64,000 nt of DNA from Stenogyne calaminthoides. Lineage: Eukaryota > Streptophyta > Magnoliopsida > Lamiales > Lamiaceae. Below the pieces are notes generated by a model, which saw only the letters and a list, made by a program, of their open reading frames with translations, was not told where the DNA came from and made no database searches. Both the position numbers and the translations under genes were made by a program. Below, one piece after another: positions 12,150 through 24,640 of this stretch (its first letter is position 1; each line of letters starts with the position of its first letter). The DNA lies in NCBI GenBank assembly GCA_037126765.1, contig JBBCBC010000030.1, positions 4,374,478-4,438,477 of the forward strand, given 5' to 3'.

Positions 12150-14301
12150 ATGGCGGCCGTCAATTCAGTTTCTTTCACCGCACTAGTTCAATCCCCGGAC
12201 CGGAATTCCTCTGCGCGAAGTTATTCGGCATCAAATTTGGATGTTTTTAAGCTCCGCAGCAAGGTGTCGTACAATTCCTACAGTTTTCGTGCTTCGAGCT
12301 CCACTCGCATGGTGGTTCATTGCATGTCAACTGATATAGGCAAGTTTCTATTTTATTTTTTTCACTTTTGTTTCATTGTTCTGCTGCATTGATAGAAAAA
12401 ACAAAGGAATTTTGAGGTTTTGGAGAATCAGATCAGATGGATTTTTTCATTGAATAGACTATAATGGTGGTGGTGTGAATTTTGATTGTTAAAGGCGTTT
12501 GCTAATAAATTCAAAGGATGTATTTACTTTGCTGGAAGAAATGAGTATTTTTGGAATGTTATATATGATGATTCAATTAGTGTATGCAGAAATGACAATT
12601 TAATTCGTCAAAAACTAGGGATTTAGGTAATTGGATTCAGTGTTAGGATGAGATAGAATTGAATATAGAGTTGGAGTGAAATGATTAGAATGTGATTAGG
12701 GAGTGTTTGCTTGCCTTTGCTTTTGAAGAAATAATTAGAATTAGAGATAATTCACCTTTTAGTAAAAGTATATTGTGTTTGAGATAAAATGTGATTTTTT
12801 GACTAAATAAAGAGTTAGAATGTGAGATGAAAATAAATGTAATTCTGAGTGACTCAAGACAGATTCTGAATTCTCTGGGTTTGATTGCCTTCAGATCTGC
12901 CTACTGTAGCTCAAACAAAGTCGAATTTCTTGAAGGCATATAAGAGGCCAATTCCAAGTATATACAATACAGTATTACAAGAGCTTATTGTTCTACAGCA
13001 TTTGATGAGGTACAAGAAGTCATACCGTTACGACCCTGTGTTTGCTCTTGGTTTAGTTACTGTGTACGATCAACTTATGGATGGGTACCCAAGCGATGAG
13101 GATCGAGATGCCATTTTCAAAGCTTATGTCACAGCTTTAAATGAGGATCCTGCTCAATATAGGCACGTCTTGTATCACAGTGTTTTCTAGATTCTGCTTC
13201 TGAGTTATTAGATTTGAGATAACTAGATATTTGTTGTATGATAGTAAGGTCATTTGCATTTTTGACTTGTATGTTGCAGGGCTGATGCACAGAAGTTAGA
13301 AGAATGGGCCAAAACTCAATCACCTACTTCTTTAGTTGATTTTGCATCTAGAGACGGAGAAGTTGAAGCCGTTTTAAAGGACATTTCTGAAAGAGCAGGG
13401 AGCAACGGAAGTTTCAGCTACAGTCGTTTCTTTGCAGTTGGTCTCTTCCGTCTTCTTGAGTTATCAAGTGCCACTGAGCCAACCGTATTAGATAAGGTAA
13501 ATCAGATCCCATCTAAATGTTGATTGATAGCTACGTTTACACATAGTTGTTCTAGTTTTAGATGGTGATGATGATAGTTATAGAAAAATTGGGCCTTTCA
13601 ACATGGCTCCGACCCTTTCTGATGAAAGATACTCCCTCCGTTTCATATTAGTTGTCGTTTTAGAGGTTAAATATTGTTTCAAATTAATTGCCATTTTAGC
13701 TATTTCTCCTCATTTCTTTCTAATTGCCCGTATATATCCCTAAAAGATCTCTCATTTATTGAAGAATATTTTCCCTCACACCTTTAATTCTTCCACTCCC
13801 TCTCCTCTCTCTCTCATTTGTAGCCGCAAAGTGGAGAGAGAAAAATTGATCGAGGCTAAATAGGTCAAAATTTTATGTTCTTTAATTTGATACAAATTCT
13901 CTAAAACAACAATTAATTTGCTCACACTCTCTGTAGTATTAGATAGACATTTTCTTGTCTGTTTCTTGCTAATATTTTTCCTGATGGCACAACAGCTTTG
14001 TGCCGCCCTGAATGTAAACAAGAAAAGTGTCGATCGCGACCTAGATGTCTACCGTAATCTGCTTTCTAAGCTGGTTCAAGCGAAAGAGCTGTTAAAGGAA
14101 TATGTTGACAGGTTATAGTTTCCTCTGTACCTATAACATGCTTCACTGATTTTTCAGTTTCTTGAACTTCTCATTGATGTTTCCTTTCTCCGTTTTTCAA
14201 ATCTCAGAGAAAAAAAGAAAACAGAAGAAAGGGCAAAGTCTCAGAAAGCAAACGAGGCTGTTGCCAAATTCTTGGGAGTATACTTATCCACTCGGCAGTA
14301 A
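12150..14301 (+). CDS. THF1: THYLAKOID FORMATION 1 (Psb29), chloroplast
   Basis: Nuclear-encoded plastid protein needed for vesicle-derived thylakoid formation and photosystem II/leaf variegation control. Five exons: 12150-12339, 12895-13162, 13280-13496, 13996-14111, 14208-14301, together 294 codons with no frameshift. The first ~60 residues are rich in S, R and A and lack acidic residues until late, typical of a chloroplast transit peptide. The mature part carries the family signatures FLKAYKRPIPSIYNTVLQEL, HLMRYKKSYRYDPVFALG, FSYSRFFAVGLFRLLEL and VDRDLDVYRNLLSKLVQAKE. The C-terminus is a charged helix (EKKKTEERAKSQKANEAV) and ends slightly shorter than in Arabidopsis. Introns 1 and 2 both need GC donors (AG|GCAAGT at 12340 and AG|GCACGT at 13163); no GT donor keeps the frame. 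Intron 3 hosts a MITE. Confidence 0.93.
13632..13936. mobile_element. Stowaway-like MITE in THF1 intron 3
   Basis: Left terminus CTCCCTCCGTTTCATATTAG directly after TA (13630-13631). The inner part of the left terminus reappears inverted at about 13900-13920 (CTAAAACAACAATTAATT), and the right end runs into TA at 13937-13938. The outermost right bases are degraded, so the right border is approximate. CTCCCTCCGT termini with TA duplications are the hallmark of Stowaway elements. Confidence 0.6.
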
Positions 14302-14708
14302 TGTACATTTCCTATTTCCTCTCTAAACATCTTTGACAATATACTACATATCAGCGGATATAATGTTACAACTTCTTGCTAAGAGCATATTGATGTTGAT
14401 TTATTGACTAATACCTAGTGTAGAACACCATTGCTTTAGTTAGAAATGAAATTTGATTATACTTTTTCATACTCCCTTTATCCCTAATCATCTGTGATTC
14501 TATCCAAAATGGTGTTCTTAATTGTTTGTCACTTTGCTAATACCAACGAATGTTTACCATTTTTAGGGAGATAGAGAGGTTGAATTTGCTAATGAATGTT
14601 GATGCTCTGTTTAACTACACTGTAGTATGTCAATTTGTAGAGAGAGCTTAAGTTAATCTCTGAATTAATGATAAAAAAGCTCGACTCGAATAATAACCAA
14701 TCACAGAA
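14302..14708. other. Spacer between THF1 and DGK
   Basis: Convergent 3' ends. AT-rich with no further gene seen. Confidence 0.5.
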
Positions 14709-17536
14709 TCAACTGAGATGAACTATGTCGACCTCATCCGGAATCCTGAAGGTTTCCGCAGATCCAAATTTGCGCCACTCTTCTCCCATAGACTCGTCTT
14801 CCTTGTCGCTATCCCTATCATCGTCGTGGGACATTGGAGACGTGGGGTCGAGATAGCTTTTGGATTTACAGTCATGGGTTGCAAGCATCTTAACTTGGCC
14901 AAGATGAGAAATTTCTACACGAACAGTGTCATCATCAGTGGGGAGAGGTTGCTTCCATGGCTCCCCATCAATTCTCATGTATGTCTCTTCTGCTGCTCCT
15001 TTGTGGAACTCGAATCGGATACGGTGCGCCTGCATGAAACGAAAAATGTGATTAATCGTGTATGTATTAAGACAGGGCTTACCGCATTCGGAGTGGAAGC
15101 CAGTACCACACTAGTCTAGATAGTAGCGTTCTTACCACTTCAGCTACCCCCAATTCGAAACACGAGATTAATCTAAGGGCGTGTTTGCAAATACATCAAA
15201 CAACTTGTAGAATTTTTTCTAAAGATGTGAGGAGACTTTTGAAGAAACAATCGGTATTTTTTTTGCAAACACCCCTATATTCATCTCTCAATTAGCAAGT
15301 GCAGAAAGTAGCGAAAGGTGTAAAATCAAGGCGAACCTGTGCAAGACGCGTCCCATGTCCATTCGGAGCTAGTAAAACTAGTCCGTGCCAAGCATCTTTA
15401 AACCCCACGACCTCAAGTAATCCGTCGTCTACGAAGGGTGGAGTCAAGTCCCTCTGTCCATCAAGTATACGATCGTCATTTTCTCTAACAAGAAACGACG
15501 AAAGAAAAAAGACCACTCACATCGCGTCTTTTCTTGATATTCGGAGTTCCCCAAGGGTTAAGTCCTCCAGAAAAGCTTGGTAAGTTGAGGCATACAATGG
15601 ACCTGCTACTGCATGGTTAGAAAAGTAGACATTAACACAACAACTTCTCAAATTTCATAGCTTCTTAAAAGCAGCTTTTGGTGAAAAAGATTATGCAACT
15701 CCTTCTTTAAGTCGAAAACTGAGTGTTGTACCTGGTAGGAATTTGGAGGTCTTGCCAAATCACCATGCCTTTTCATGATCTTGACTTTGCAAAGTTGAGC
15801 AGTATTCCTGCATCACAATTATTTGGATGCATGCAAAGTGTATTTATCGCGGTGAACGAGAGGGTAAATAACCACAGTCCAATAGTGAAACACGGGATGA
15901 AACGTACCTTGAAGAAGGGTGAACGAAAGAAGCAAAAAACCATCCTTGCGTGCATCCGAGCTTTGCATATGTACTCTACGGTGCAAGAAAGAAACATCTC
16001 TTACAAAAAACATAAGCCGAATTCTACTCTGTTATAAGGAATACAATAAAACGATAGATTGGATTTACGAAAATGGCAGATCATACAGATTTAGATACTA
16101 CGAGACTGTACCTGATTAGAAAGCTGGTTTTTGAATTTTTCAGGATTAAGTTTGCGTTCTGAGTGGAACGCATAAGACACTTGTGCGTCCATTCCTGGAT
16201 ACGAGAAACAGAGGACGTAAAAATGTGTGTTTTGAACAAGATGACACGAAGAACGATGAAAATAGTGTTGGGAGCATAATGCATAAAGATAGAGGTTCAT
16301 TTTCAAAACATGGGAACAACTCACCCATGCTAAAATAGTTCCAAAATCCTCCGCGAAATGTGTCGTAACCATCCTGAAACATTCACATGTTAAAGTACAA
16401 ACAGAGGAAAAAAACATTACATTCCTGAAAATTTAGGTTTGTAATTAGGCCAAGGTAGGTTAGATTTTGTTAAAAACAATCAAGAATTACAATGCTCGAT
16501 GAATCTGGAGGCCGTGAAATGCTTCCTTACCATATTGAGCTCGTCTGATGGGGAAACACGATGAAATGCATGCAACGAATGTGGCAACTCCAAAGGAGCA
16601 ATTGGCTCACACGCGTCTTCTTTTCGTGCTCTCATCCGCATGAGAATGTGCCAACTAGAAGAAAATACAAAGTTAGAAGAGGTAACAAAAGTTTAGGAAA
16701 ATAAATTTTTTAGTCATGTAAGTTATCCCAATTTCGATTTCAAATTAAGTTGATTTTTAAGAAAAGTTACCTGTCTATCTCCATTTCTTTAGCTTTACGA
16801 ACTTGCTCCAAGAAAGAGACGACTGAATTACGGTCAGTACCGGGGTTTTTCTTACCCTGAAATTAAAAGACAGCGATGATCATATTGATGATGATGCAGA
16901 TCAAATCTGGTATGTCAAATAGTTAACAAAATTACTAAAAAATTACCCAACCAAATGCAAATGGGAGATTATTTCCAGTTCCTAAAGGTACAGTAGCAAT
17001 GGGAGGTGGCTGAGACAATCTTAAATCGGAAACAACCCCGAGAAGCCATCCAGCAGTACCGTCTCCACCAGCAACCTGACATTACAGAAGATACGACGTT
17101 TTCATGAAAGATATAGAATTCGTCGCCATTTTTCTTGAGCCTTTCGAGATTGAGGAAAACCCTTCGTAGCACACTATCAGGGCTTTCTTCTCCTAAATCG
17201 AAAACCTGAAAAATTCATGTAATGAATGCATGTCAAGAAGTTGTGTTTATAAAGAAAGCACACTAACTAAACCTCCTTTCTAGTTTTATGACCAGTTGCA
17301 TTCACATCAATTTTGCAAACCTGGTATTTGTTTAGGATTGATCGATAAGTGATAAGAAGATCGCCACCTAACTGACCACCGCTTCTGGAATTGATAAATA
17401 CCAAAACGGGGCATTTGGGAACATCAGGCAAATGCTCCTCGGCCTTTTCGTCAGCAACGAGGGTGTAGCTTGGGATGTAGAATTGCTTCACAAAGGTGTC
17501 AGCATCAGAATCCAAGCTTGCTATTCTTAAATCCAT
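14709..17536 (-). CDS. DGK: Diacylglycerol kinase
   Basis: Phosphorylates diacylglycerol to phosphatidic acid, a plant signalling lipid. Exons on the minus strand: 17536-17321, 17205 to about 17088, 17075-16947, 16856-16771, 16654-16531, 16373-16325, 16194-16112, 15975-15908, 15807-15732, 15602-15337, 15029-14709. Catalytic domain start VLVFINSRSGGQLGGDLL, ATP-binding VAGGDGTAGWLLGVV, VPLGTGNNLPFAFGW, then the accessory domain with TFRGGFWNYFSMGMDAQVSY, DLTPPFVDDGLLEVVGF, LLAPNGHGTRLAQ and RIDGEPWKQPLP. No C1 domains, so it belongs to the short plant DGKs. Two single-base excesses shift the frame: an A run at 15757-15759 (T run in the gene) and A6 at 15505-15510. The junction at about 17076-17100 is also abnormal (see findings). 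The ATG at 17536 follows a good acceptor at 17545-17546, so a 5' UTR intron is likely. The tail after the GEPWKQP block is long and acidic. Confidence 0.88.
15175..15278. mobile_element. Short MITE-like inverted repeat in a DGK intron
   Basis: Termini GGGCGTGTTTGCAAA (from about 15178) and, inverted, TTTGCAAACACCCC (to about 15275) enclose about 70 AT-rich bases. The termini resemble those of Tourist/hAT-type MITEs. A clear target duplication was not found, so the class is open. Confidence 0.4.
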
Positions 17537-19393
17537 CTCAGAACCTGCAATACAAATTTAACAAGTATGTATTTACTATATCAAATTCAAGAAGTCACTT
17601 GTCCAAGAAGCAGAGAATTAAGTAACATCATGGATCAAATGAAGCACTTTTTCCTAAATTCTTGAATACCAAACATTAATATTAGTATATTACATCTTCA
17701 TTGGATCAAATTCAAAATTGGCATGGTTTATTTTTGATAACTTGGTTTCCAGCCCAAAGACCGACTATCCCGGGGATCAAAACCCACCTTCCACTAGCGT
17801 GGGTCCCACTTCAAGCCAAAGCAAAACACTATATTGTTGGAGCACCCCAAATCAATCTACAACCATTGTATCAAATTGATATATAATCCAATGGACATAA
17901 TACTAATGTAGAAAAACTTATACAAGCTCAAAACCCTTGAATATAGTCTCAGAGGCATTAAATCAAACACATGTATGCAAATGCACATCTTCAATTATGA
18001 AAAATGGCAACTTTTTCTCAGATTTATACTATTCCAATTCAAAAATCAACCAAGATTATCATACTAAAACATTGTAACTCCCAAAATTCAACACCAAAAA
18101 AGATGTCCCAGATGAAATTACACTTAGAAAAATAAAAAACAGAGAGATATATCATATTTGAAACCTGATTAGGAGACAGAGATAAATCTGGTTATTAGAA
18201 GCTGATTCAACAAGTGATCCAAATCAAATCAAAAACGTTTTTTATTGTTTCTTGTACAGCAATATGAAAGGAAAGATGAGGGGCCATTTGGCATTTAAGG
18301 AAAAATGCCTCAATAAGAGGGATGGTAGTTATTGCAGGAATCTTTTCCATTTTTAATATTAATTGGAAATTATTATCTCCAATCTTTCGTTTCCAAAAAA
18401 GATAGAAATATAAATATTTTCGGATCTATCATGTTAATACACGATTTCGACTGAAAATCAAACTATACTAAATTACTAGATTTGAAATTATACATGTCAT
18501 GAATTAGATGGTGACAGAAACATCAAACTAAAAATTATTGTCTTTTTAGATTTTATTGCCAATTTATTAAATTAAATAAAGTATTGTTATTATTTTATTC
18601 AACTATCGCACTTATATTTTCTTTTTTTTTTTTTTTTTTTTTTTGGCGCAACTCAAAAGTGATTATTAAAGACACACATATTATCTTTTTTTAAAAAGAA
18701 AAAAGACATTATACCTATTTCGATAATAAATTAACTTCAAACTTTGAAACAGAACTCTTATTGGATGCTTTTTCTTCAAAAACATGGCTATCTTTACACA
18801 CAAGCCACATGGTAAGCCTCCCCACATTCATAACCCAATCAAATAGATGTTAGGAAACAAGAATTAATGCGAATTGTAAAATTAATTTATACAAATTCAA
18901 ATAATTCTTAAAGAGATGTTGATTATTATGTTTATGATCAGTTTATTCAATCTAATTAATTAATTAAGAATAAAAAGTAAAAGATTACCTTTGAAGCAGT
19001 GTTTTAACCAACTAAATATCATCGTTTTCTTGCTTCAAGCTTTGTCCAGTATTCTTTCAAAAGTTTCACACACAATCATAATTTGGTGAATATATATAAA
19101 TAATATATATACATGATTATATTCTCATAATTATCTTTTTAAATTTCCATAAAATCTAATAAAATAGATATCTTGAGATATGAATATCTCAAAATTTCCT
19201 AATCTGATTTTGTTATTATTGAATATCAAATAAATCGATATCATTATCCAAATAAAATCAATTCACCAAAATAAAAACACAAAATGGAACAACAAATCTT
19301 TTTCACTTTGCCAAAAGAATTCAACTTGGAATGTAAAGTACATTTCGTACCCTAAAATTTCAGCAAAAATAGAAAACATAAGTAAATTGAGTA
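17537..19393. other. DGK upstream region and intergenic spacer
   Basis: Holds the presumed 5' UTR intron and promoter of the DGK gene (to about 18260), a T homopolymer of about 25 bases near 18620-18644, and AT-rich sequence with TA repeats near 19090-19112. A GC-richer patch at about 17750-17830 has no recognised family. Confidence 0.45.
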
Positions 19394-20779
19394 TCAGAAA
19401 CTCTGTAGTATCTTCAAATATTCACTAAACACATCTGCAAATGCTTCCAATACCTTCTCCGATCTGGACAATCCGATCTCCAAACCCCCCTCGAAATCCC
19501 TGGATTTACACAATGACATCGACGTGTCCCCATCAATCGAACCCGATTCAAACTTCCTCGGCCTTCCCCATCCATAATCGACGTCGTAAAGATCAAACCT
19601 AGGCGATCCCGCCACTCCAAAGAGGCGTTTCCCGATCAATTTCCCGAATTCCACGGGCCAATTCTCCGCCCCGTCGAGAATTCCCCGCTCATTATACACC
19701 GTCTCCCGTATAGCTCCCCCGACGCTCTCCGCCGCGACTAACAATCCATCTTCCCCTTTCAATTGCCCGTGCGTCGTTTCGGCCTTCACGAAAGCCAAGC
19801 AGTTTCCGAAGTACGCCGGTGGAAGAGGCGGCGTCAGCCGGCCGCGGCAGTCCGCCGCGAAGCCTAAATACTCCGGCTCGACGTCCGCCACGTCATCCGG
19901 CTCGGCTCTAGCTAAACAAACCCAAACCAACGCGCACGTGACTGTGAATGACGTGATCATCTGCTTATTTTCCCGCCTTTTTTCGAGGACGGAGTTTTTC
20001 AATTTCTGTAAATCGTCTTTGGTGAGAATGAAAGTCCGGCGGACTCTGTTGAGCGGGAACGACATCGGCTGCGATTCGACGGCGCGGGATCTCTTCATTA
20101 AATTCCAGTAGATCGAATCTAATCCTTCTGGATCGGCGATGGCGGATCTGTCGTAGTACGGTACCAATTTATCTTCAATCAGCTTCGAATCCGAATCGGC
20201 GCCGTCGGATCTGTTCACGGCGGCCCAGGCTTTGACGAATTGGACGATCGAGCTGGCGTCGCAGATTGAGTGGTGATTGCTAAACCCTAAGCAGAGGCCT
20301 AGATCTGGAAATAGCGTGATTTGCAGGGCTAAAACCGGAATTTCGACATCGTCGGATGAATATTTGGCCGGCGGGAGCTGGGGGACGTAGACGTGCAACT
20401 CGTCGGAGACTCGGGTATGATTTCCGGTGAGATGAGTGAAATCCTTATCGGACTCTGCTATCACGAGCGAAACAGAGTCGCCGTTCACAAATCGGGCGAA
20501 CGGTGCGCCTGAATTGAGAGGATGGATGATGTTTCCGGCTAGTGGGAGGAAATGATTTAGGGTTTGTGCCAGAGATTGTTTCAATTTGGGGACGATTGTT
20601 TCGAGAAATTGGGACTTGGAGCAGGGGAAATCGAAGAAGAGAAGACGCTGGACGGGGTGGAAGTAGAGCCATGGTATGTCGAAGTGGAGAAGTGGCAGAG
20701 TTAGCTCCGCCGCCGCGTCGGAGGAAGGTTGGATGTTGCAGCGCTCGAGCACGGCGGCGGCGATTGGGGTTTCGGCCAT
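19394..20779 (-). CDS. BAHD acyltransferase, malonyltransferase-like (intact)
   Basis: Soluble cytosolic enzyme family that moves an acyl group from a CoA thioester to a hydroxyl or amine. This intronless 461-codon gene is complete. The catalytic HxxxD motif is H170-SIC-D174 in NHHSICDASS. The structural DFGWG motif is present as DYGWG (401-405), and the clade motif YFGNC is at 323-327. These, plus the CxxxPPP-like N-terminus (ERCNIQPSS) and FPLNRVRRTF, place it with the flavonoid/anthocyanin and phenolic-glucoside malonyltransferases, so malonyl-CoA is the likely donor; the acceptor cannot be told from sequence. It is more GC-rich than its flanks and differs clearly from the repeated BAHD copies further right, so it is an older paralog outside the array. 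A TATA-like CATATAGAA lies about 110 bases upstream. Confidence 0.92.
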   Translation of the reverse strand: MAETPIAAAVLERCNIQPSSDAAAELTLPLLHFDIPWLYFHPVQRLLFFDFPCSKSQFLETIVPKLKQSLAQTLNHFLPLAGNIIHPLNSGAPFARFVNGDSVSLVIAESDKDFTHLTGNHTRVSDELHVYVPQLPPAKYSSDDVEIPVLALQITLFPDLGLCLGFSNHHSICDASSIVQFVKAWAAVNRSDGADSDSKLIEDKLVPYYDRSAIADPEGLDSIYWNLMKRSRAVESQPMSFPLNRVRRTFILTKDDLQKLKNSVLEKRRENKQMITSFTVTCALVWVCLARAEPDDVADVEPEYLGFAADCRGRLTPPLPPAYFGNCLAFVKAETTHGQLKGEDGLLVAAESVGGAIRETVYNERGILDGAENWPVEFGKLIGKRLFGVAGSPRFDLYDVDYGWGRPRKFESGSIDGDTSMSLCKSRDFEGGLEIGLSRSEKVLEAFADVFSEYLKILQSF

Positions 20780-23052
20780 GGAAGTGGTGGTGGAATCGAA
20801 GTGAATGGATGAGTTTTTGGAGGAAAGTAATGGAAATGGGCCTTTAAAAAGAAAAAGTAATGGGAAAGGGAAAATATCGAAATTCTATATGGTAAGTATG
20901 ATTTGACTTGGAATTTTCAAAGGTGGGCGTCGAAATTTGTTGAATTTCTTTTTATGTGAATAATATTTCAGAAGGAAGGGTAGTTGGCTACCTACTTCCC
21001 ACTTATCAATAAAAAAATCGAAATTTTGAAATATTTTACTTCAATTTATATATAATTAAATTGAGTATAGATTTGATTAAGTGGTATATCAATTATTCTA
21101 TGTAAAATTCCCATCAAGCCCTCAACTATCCATTTTTTTTAAAAAAATTCAGAAACAATTTTTCTATGCAAAAGAGTTTTTAAATTATATAATTTTTATT
21201 TTATGATATTCTAGATTTTTTTTTTTTTCAAAAACTCTTAAATTATGAGTATATGATCTTAAATATCACTGACAAAAACAGATATAGATCCTGTTAAATA
21301 CTATGAACTCACATTATTTAAGATCATTTATTACATCTAAAACCGTTGTTATGTATAAAAATATCAAACTATTATGAACAAACAAAACAATTGTTTAGAA
21401 AATGTTTTATATTTTTAAACAATGAAAGTTTTTGCATAATAAATGATAGTTTTCTACAAATGATGATAGAGATAATAATGTGAAGCTTGGTTCACATGAA
21501 ATGTTCTTCAATATCATATACTTATGATACCAATGAAATTGCACACACACTCTGGTAAAACTTGACCATATTATATAAAATAAATGAAAGAGGCCTATCA
21601 TGCAAATTTGTATAAATACAAATTAATAAATTTAGGAAATTAATTAATTCGCGGGTCTAACACCTACCTTACGGGTTACCCGTATCTCTCCAATGATGTG
21701 CGCGACAAATATATAAGTGATGATTTCAACTTTTTCGTGTTGGTTATTCTTTCTGATTGGTTGGGTAATTGGTTTTCAAGTGGGAGGTCTTGGGCTCAAC
21801 TCCTAGTCGCTACTTTGTAATTTTTTATTTTTTATTTTTTGCTATGACTTTATGGCTAGATTTTTTTGCAATATAGTAAATCATCATTTCATCCTTTTTT
21901 TTTTAAAAAAAAATGCTTTGCAAATAAGTTGAAAAACTTTTCAATATTTTCTTTTTCAAAATGAAATGCATTTCGTTTCACTTTTAAATATTTGTTTTGT
22001 ATCATCCACAACTTCATCATTATTATTCTTTGACTCATTCTTCTTACTTATTTCTTGGAAAGAACTTCTCTTGTCGTTCATTCTTGTCAGACTTATTTCA
22101 CGAATCGAATGACCATTTAAAAAAAAAATTTGACTCATTGAATATATTAAGATGTTACGTGAATCTGGCGGGTAGAGTTAGGGCGAAGGCCATTAAATCC
22201 GTCTTGACCAACAGATACGTTAAACTTTGTTCATTTCTTGTTTTTTTTTTTTGCCACCTACCGGTGTCACCTTCTATTTACAGTATCACATCTAAATACA
22301 CACAATATTAAGTTATAAGGAATACAACACGCTTTAAATTAAATGTATTGAACTACAGTATCACATGTTAATGTATTCAGTAGTACATCATAAGTCAAAC
22401 AGTATTACATCATAAAACAAACAATATTACATATTCATTCACATAGTAACATTCTCTGACAACTTGGTTCCAATTAAAATTCATAATCAAGTTAAAATTA
22501 GAAGGAATAATGCAAATTTGGAGCGATATTACAAACAAAACGTAATAATATTACGTGTAAAAAACGTAATAGTATTATATATTTTAGAACATAAGAAAAA
22601 TTGGTTATTGGAAGGTTCGACTAAAGGATCTTCTTCTCCATGAGGATCAAAACCTGTGCAATATTCGTTTAACCATATTATCGCACTTATAGCAGTGGGA
22701 TGCATTGACAATAATTCCATTATTATGCTTCTTCAGTGAGTGATTTGTTAATTACCATAATCTATTGTAACTTGTTTGCTGAATCTGGGCATCAATGGAG
22801 TCACAGCTAGAATTCAAGGCTTGGACTACCATTTCTGTTAGCAAAATAGTTGAGCAACCTACTGTATATTTAAAAAATTAAAACTTCAAAAATAATAGAG
22901 TTAATACAGAGTAAATTACAGGGGAGAAGTGATTGGATTGAATACGTACCTGGTTTCTTGCAATTTTCAATAGGAAATTATCCAAATCTTTGAGGAATGA
23001 AAACGATTGTTCATGTTCGTTCTATTTTAATCGCTGATTCTCTCAGAAAAAC
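20780..23052. other. Intergenic region left of the tandem array
   Basis: AT-rich. Around 21730-21835 a tRNA-like stretch (GGTTGGGTAATTGG ... GGTCTTGGGCTCAACTCC) followed by T-rich sequence could be a SINE with A- and B-box remnants, but no target duplication was established. A second GC-richer patch at 22590-22730 is unassigned. The tandem array begins at 23053. Confidence 0.4.
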
Positions 23053-24640
23053 CGCTCTCATCCCTGAGACGGCGACGATGATGAATACGACGGTGGACAA
23101 TGACGGCAGCGAGTCATCGACGGCAATAGGAAACGAAGCGACGATTGGTAGGCCCACTTAAACGAAATTAAGCCCAATCAGCCTAATATATATATATGCG
23201 GGTTGAAGGGTTGGAGCGGGTTGGAGTAATTGACCTTCCACGAATTTTTGGGTCAAAATTGGGTCTCAATTGAGATTTGATGTATCTGAAATTTAGATCA
23301 CCAGATTTTGTCAAAATGAATATCATTATATTTATAAATTGATCAACTATTTTTTTATAAAGACAAAATCTAAGTATCTGCAAATTTGTATAGATCTAAA
23401 ACTTTAATTTTAAACCCAATTCTATAATTGATGAATGTAATACAAAATTGAGTGATTCATGATTCACTCGATCTGACTAGTTCATGGTTCACCCAGCTCA
23501 AATAGGTCATAATTTAGGGTTAATTATTTAGTGTTTATGGTGTAGTTGGTTGATTTAGGGCAATTTTATAGATTTTCATCTATACAAATTTGTACTAAAC
23601 CTCTTTTATAAATTAATACTAATAATATTTAATACTATAAATTTAACTTATAAATATAATGATATTAGTTGATAAATGGAGTCGTATTAATTTATAAGTG
23701 CAGCGGTATAAATTTCATAATATGAACAAATTTTATCGAAAATTTACTCTTGAAATTGGGTTGATGTATCAAATTTTAACGGAAAATATTAACTTACCTC
23801 CACAAAATTCATGAATTTCAATTAATAGAGACATCGTAAAACAAGAATAATACATTTAAAATAAAAAGTTAAAATAAACAATTCAAAAACCTTACGAAAT
23901 AAAATATAGATTGTGTAGGGATTTTAAATGCTTCATGCTAAAACTGTTCAATATAAAAAAAGTTAAGTCTTGATGTTCGTCTTGGACCGTGAAAATACAT
24001 GTGTTGGTGCTCGAAATGGTGCTTAACGTTTTGGACAGAAAGTGGGGGGAAGAAGAAGAGTGGGCTTTAATATATCGTATCACATTTGAGATAGTTTTAT
24101 AAATCGTTGCAATTTAAGACGGTAGAACCGTCTCTAAATCGATTTTGAAAATTTGAGACGAAAAAACCGTCTCAAATAACTTTTAATTTTTTTAATTCTT
24201 TTGGCTTTTAATTTTAATTTTCACCCTGTAACTTATATATCTTTATCACTTTTTTATTTTGATTCATGTAAGTTATATGACAAAAATTAAAATTTAAAAG
24301 TCAAAAACTCAAAACGTCAAAAAAATATGTAAATTACAGAACAAAAATTAGAAATTTAAAAATCAACCAGAACAAAATAAAAAAGTGGCAAATTTATGAG
24401 ACGAAAAAAACAAGTTTCCCCACTAAAAACAAGCTTGTTCATATAAATAAACCAACTCAGAGTTAGTTAATGGTAATGCTTTCTTTCATTTGTTGAAGAA
24501 GGTCTAATATTCCTCACTTGTTACCAACTGAACTTGTTCGAAAATTACTTGCTAAAACCAGAACCAATTTGTGAATCTAGATATAATTTAAAGCATAAAT
24601 TAAACAACACACTTTATTCAAACAAAAACACTACCAAAAC
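23053..24640. other. Unit 1 spacer left of BAHD copy A1
   Basis: Contains a GC-rich opening (23053-23160) with a short open frame on each strand and no recognised family, then AT-rich sequence. A small inverted motif built on GAGACG/CGTCTC lies at about 24110-24175. The same sequence recurs at 41394-42971 and 55979-57573. Confidence 0.6.

Noticed and set aside
15485..15520. Possible 36-bp intron (GTGAGT...TTAG) in DGK
   Set aside because: Far shorter than plant introns and it does not restore the frame; one extra base in the T6 run explains the break better.
21730..21835. tRNA gene or SINE
   Set aside because: B-box-like phrase only; no cloverleaf could be drawn and no target duplication was found. 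Not strong enough for its own entry.
23053..23160. Short frames in the GC-rich start of each unit
   Set aside because: Less than 30-70 codons, no family, different frames in different units; likely a remnant.
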